The translations under genes were made by a program, and so were the position numbers. A stretch of DNA of 64,000 nt from Aquificaceae bacterium (GTDB taxonomy: Bacteria > Aquificota > Aquificia > Aquificales > Aquificaceae). Shown here in pieces: positions 63,426 through 64,000 of this stretch. The DNA is taken from contig JALSHV010000014.1 of NCBI GenBank assembly GCA_026981975.1, positions 1-64,000 on the forward strand. The letters are read 5' to 3'. Numbering within the stretch: the first letter of the stretch is position 1; each line of letters begins with the position of its first letter. The notes under the pieces were generated by a model. That model had not been told where the DNA came from, did not search any database, and saw only the letters and a list, made by a program, of their open reading frames with translations.

Positions 63426-64000
63426 CTTCTCTTATATTACCCCTATCTTTTTCCTCTCTCCTTATAGTCTTTACAGTTTTTACTATAAGATCGTTGCCGT
63501 TTATTCTCAAAGCTTCAAGATTAATCCCGAGATCTTGAAGGGTTTTGTAGAGACGCTTCACTTCCAAGTAAGAAACAGGAAATTCCCAAGATTCTTTCAG
63601 TTTTACGTTTACACTCATATTGTCTTTTTGGAAGATAAATCTCATGTGAGCAGATTCAAACCGTAAATCCAAGCGTTTTACCTCCCTCTTAGGAACTCCG
63701 AGATGATTAATCTCTCTTCTTTCCACAAATTGAACTTCCTGAGTTTCTTTCTCCGAAGAAGAATTAGGGAAGGATATATCCCCTACTTGGAAAAAAGCTT
63801 CCCTATCAGATAGGGTGGACGACTTTGTAGATTCACGGTTTTGAGCAAAAGTAAAATTTTTCCCAACAGAAGGCTTTTCTTTGAAAGGGGATAAATAAGC
63901 GGGGAGTCTAACCTCCCCGCGGGGGTGTGGGGGGTCCTGCACAGGAGGGTTTTCAACCGTCTCCTTGGAAGATACTCTTGTAATTTTCTGTCCGAAAACT
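63358..64000 (-). CDS. Partial protein, possibly flagellar hook-length-control (FliK)-like; frame remains open to the window edge
   Basis: Position upstream of flagellar genes; FESAHMRFIFQKDNMSVNVKLKESWEFPVSYLEVKRLYKTLQDLGINLEALRING; no stop in frame 63943-64000. Confidence 0.45.
   Translation of the reverse strand, partial: VFGQKITRVSSKETVENPPVQDPPHPRGEVRLPAYLSPFKEKPSVGKNFTFAQNRESTKSSTLSDREAFFQVGDISFPNSSSEKETQEVQFVERREINHLGVPKREVKRLDLRFESAHMRFIFQKDNMSVNVKLKESWEFPVSYLEVKRLYKTLQDLGINLEALRINGNDLIVKTVKTIRREEKDRGNIREDELSSEKTSRSSADSSSFNLFL
63899..63937. repeat. GC-rich palindromic patch inside a coding frame
   Basis: GCGGGGAG TCTAAC CTCCCCGC followed by GGGGGTGTGGGGGGTCC in otherwise AT-rich surroundings. 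Confidence 0.5.

Overview
A 64 kb chromosomal window with the character of a thermophilic Aquificales/Aquificota genome. That assignment is inferred from a LeuRS alpha-only (split) gene, a bifunctional FBP aldolase/phosphatase and a thioredoxin-like [2Fe-2S] ferredoxin; the genus is not resolved. Contents: the end of a CRISPR array (10 repeats, one duplicated spacer), tatB/tatC, dnaA, housekeeping genes (purE/K, trpB, leuS alpha, queC, pyrC, hfq, nrdD/G, hemB, purA, uppP), a tRNA-Val(CAC), a type IV pilin, an MFP/TolC efflux pair and a flgBC-fliEF block. The centre (about 26.6-45.6 kb, minus strand) is a near gapless, co-oriented ~19 kb respiratory locus. It carries a NosZ N2O reductase, a split NosR whose polyferredoxin half is fused to NosD, NosF/NosY, two cupredoxin-like paralogues, and a cytochrome-bd-like CydA homologue with three c-type cytochrome proteins, one carrying an ethylbenzene-dehydrogenase-like domain. 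The most striking signal lies inside this locus. A periplasmic DUF1573-like gene (33404..33799, minus) is interrupted by one in-frame UGA, followed 17 nt later by a perfect 8-bp hairpin with a GUU loop. The reading frame then continues to a GTGA stop/start overlap with the next gene. I read this as a candidate selenoprotein with a U-x-x-C motif and a bacterial SECIS element. All product names come from reading translations by eye; no database search was run.
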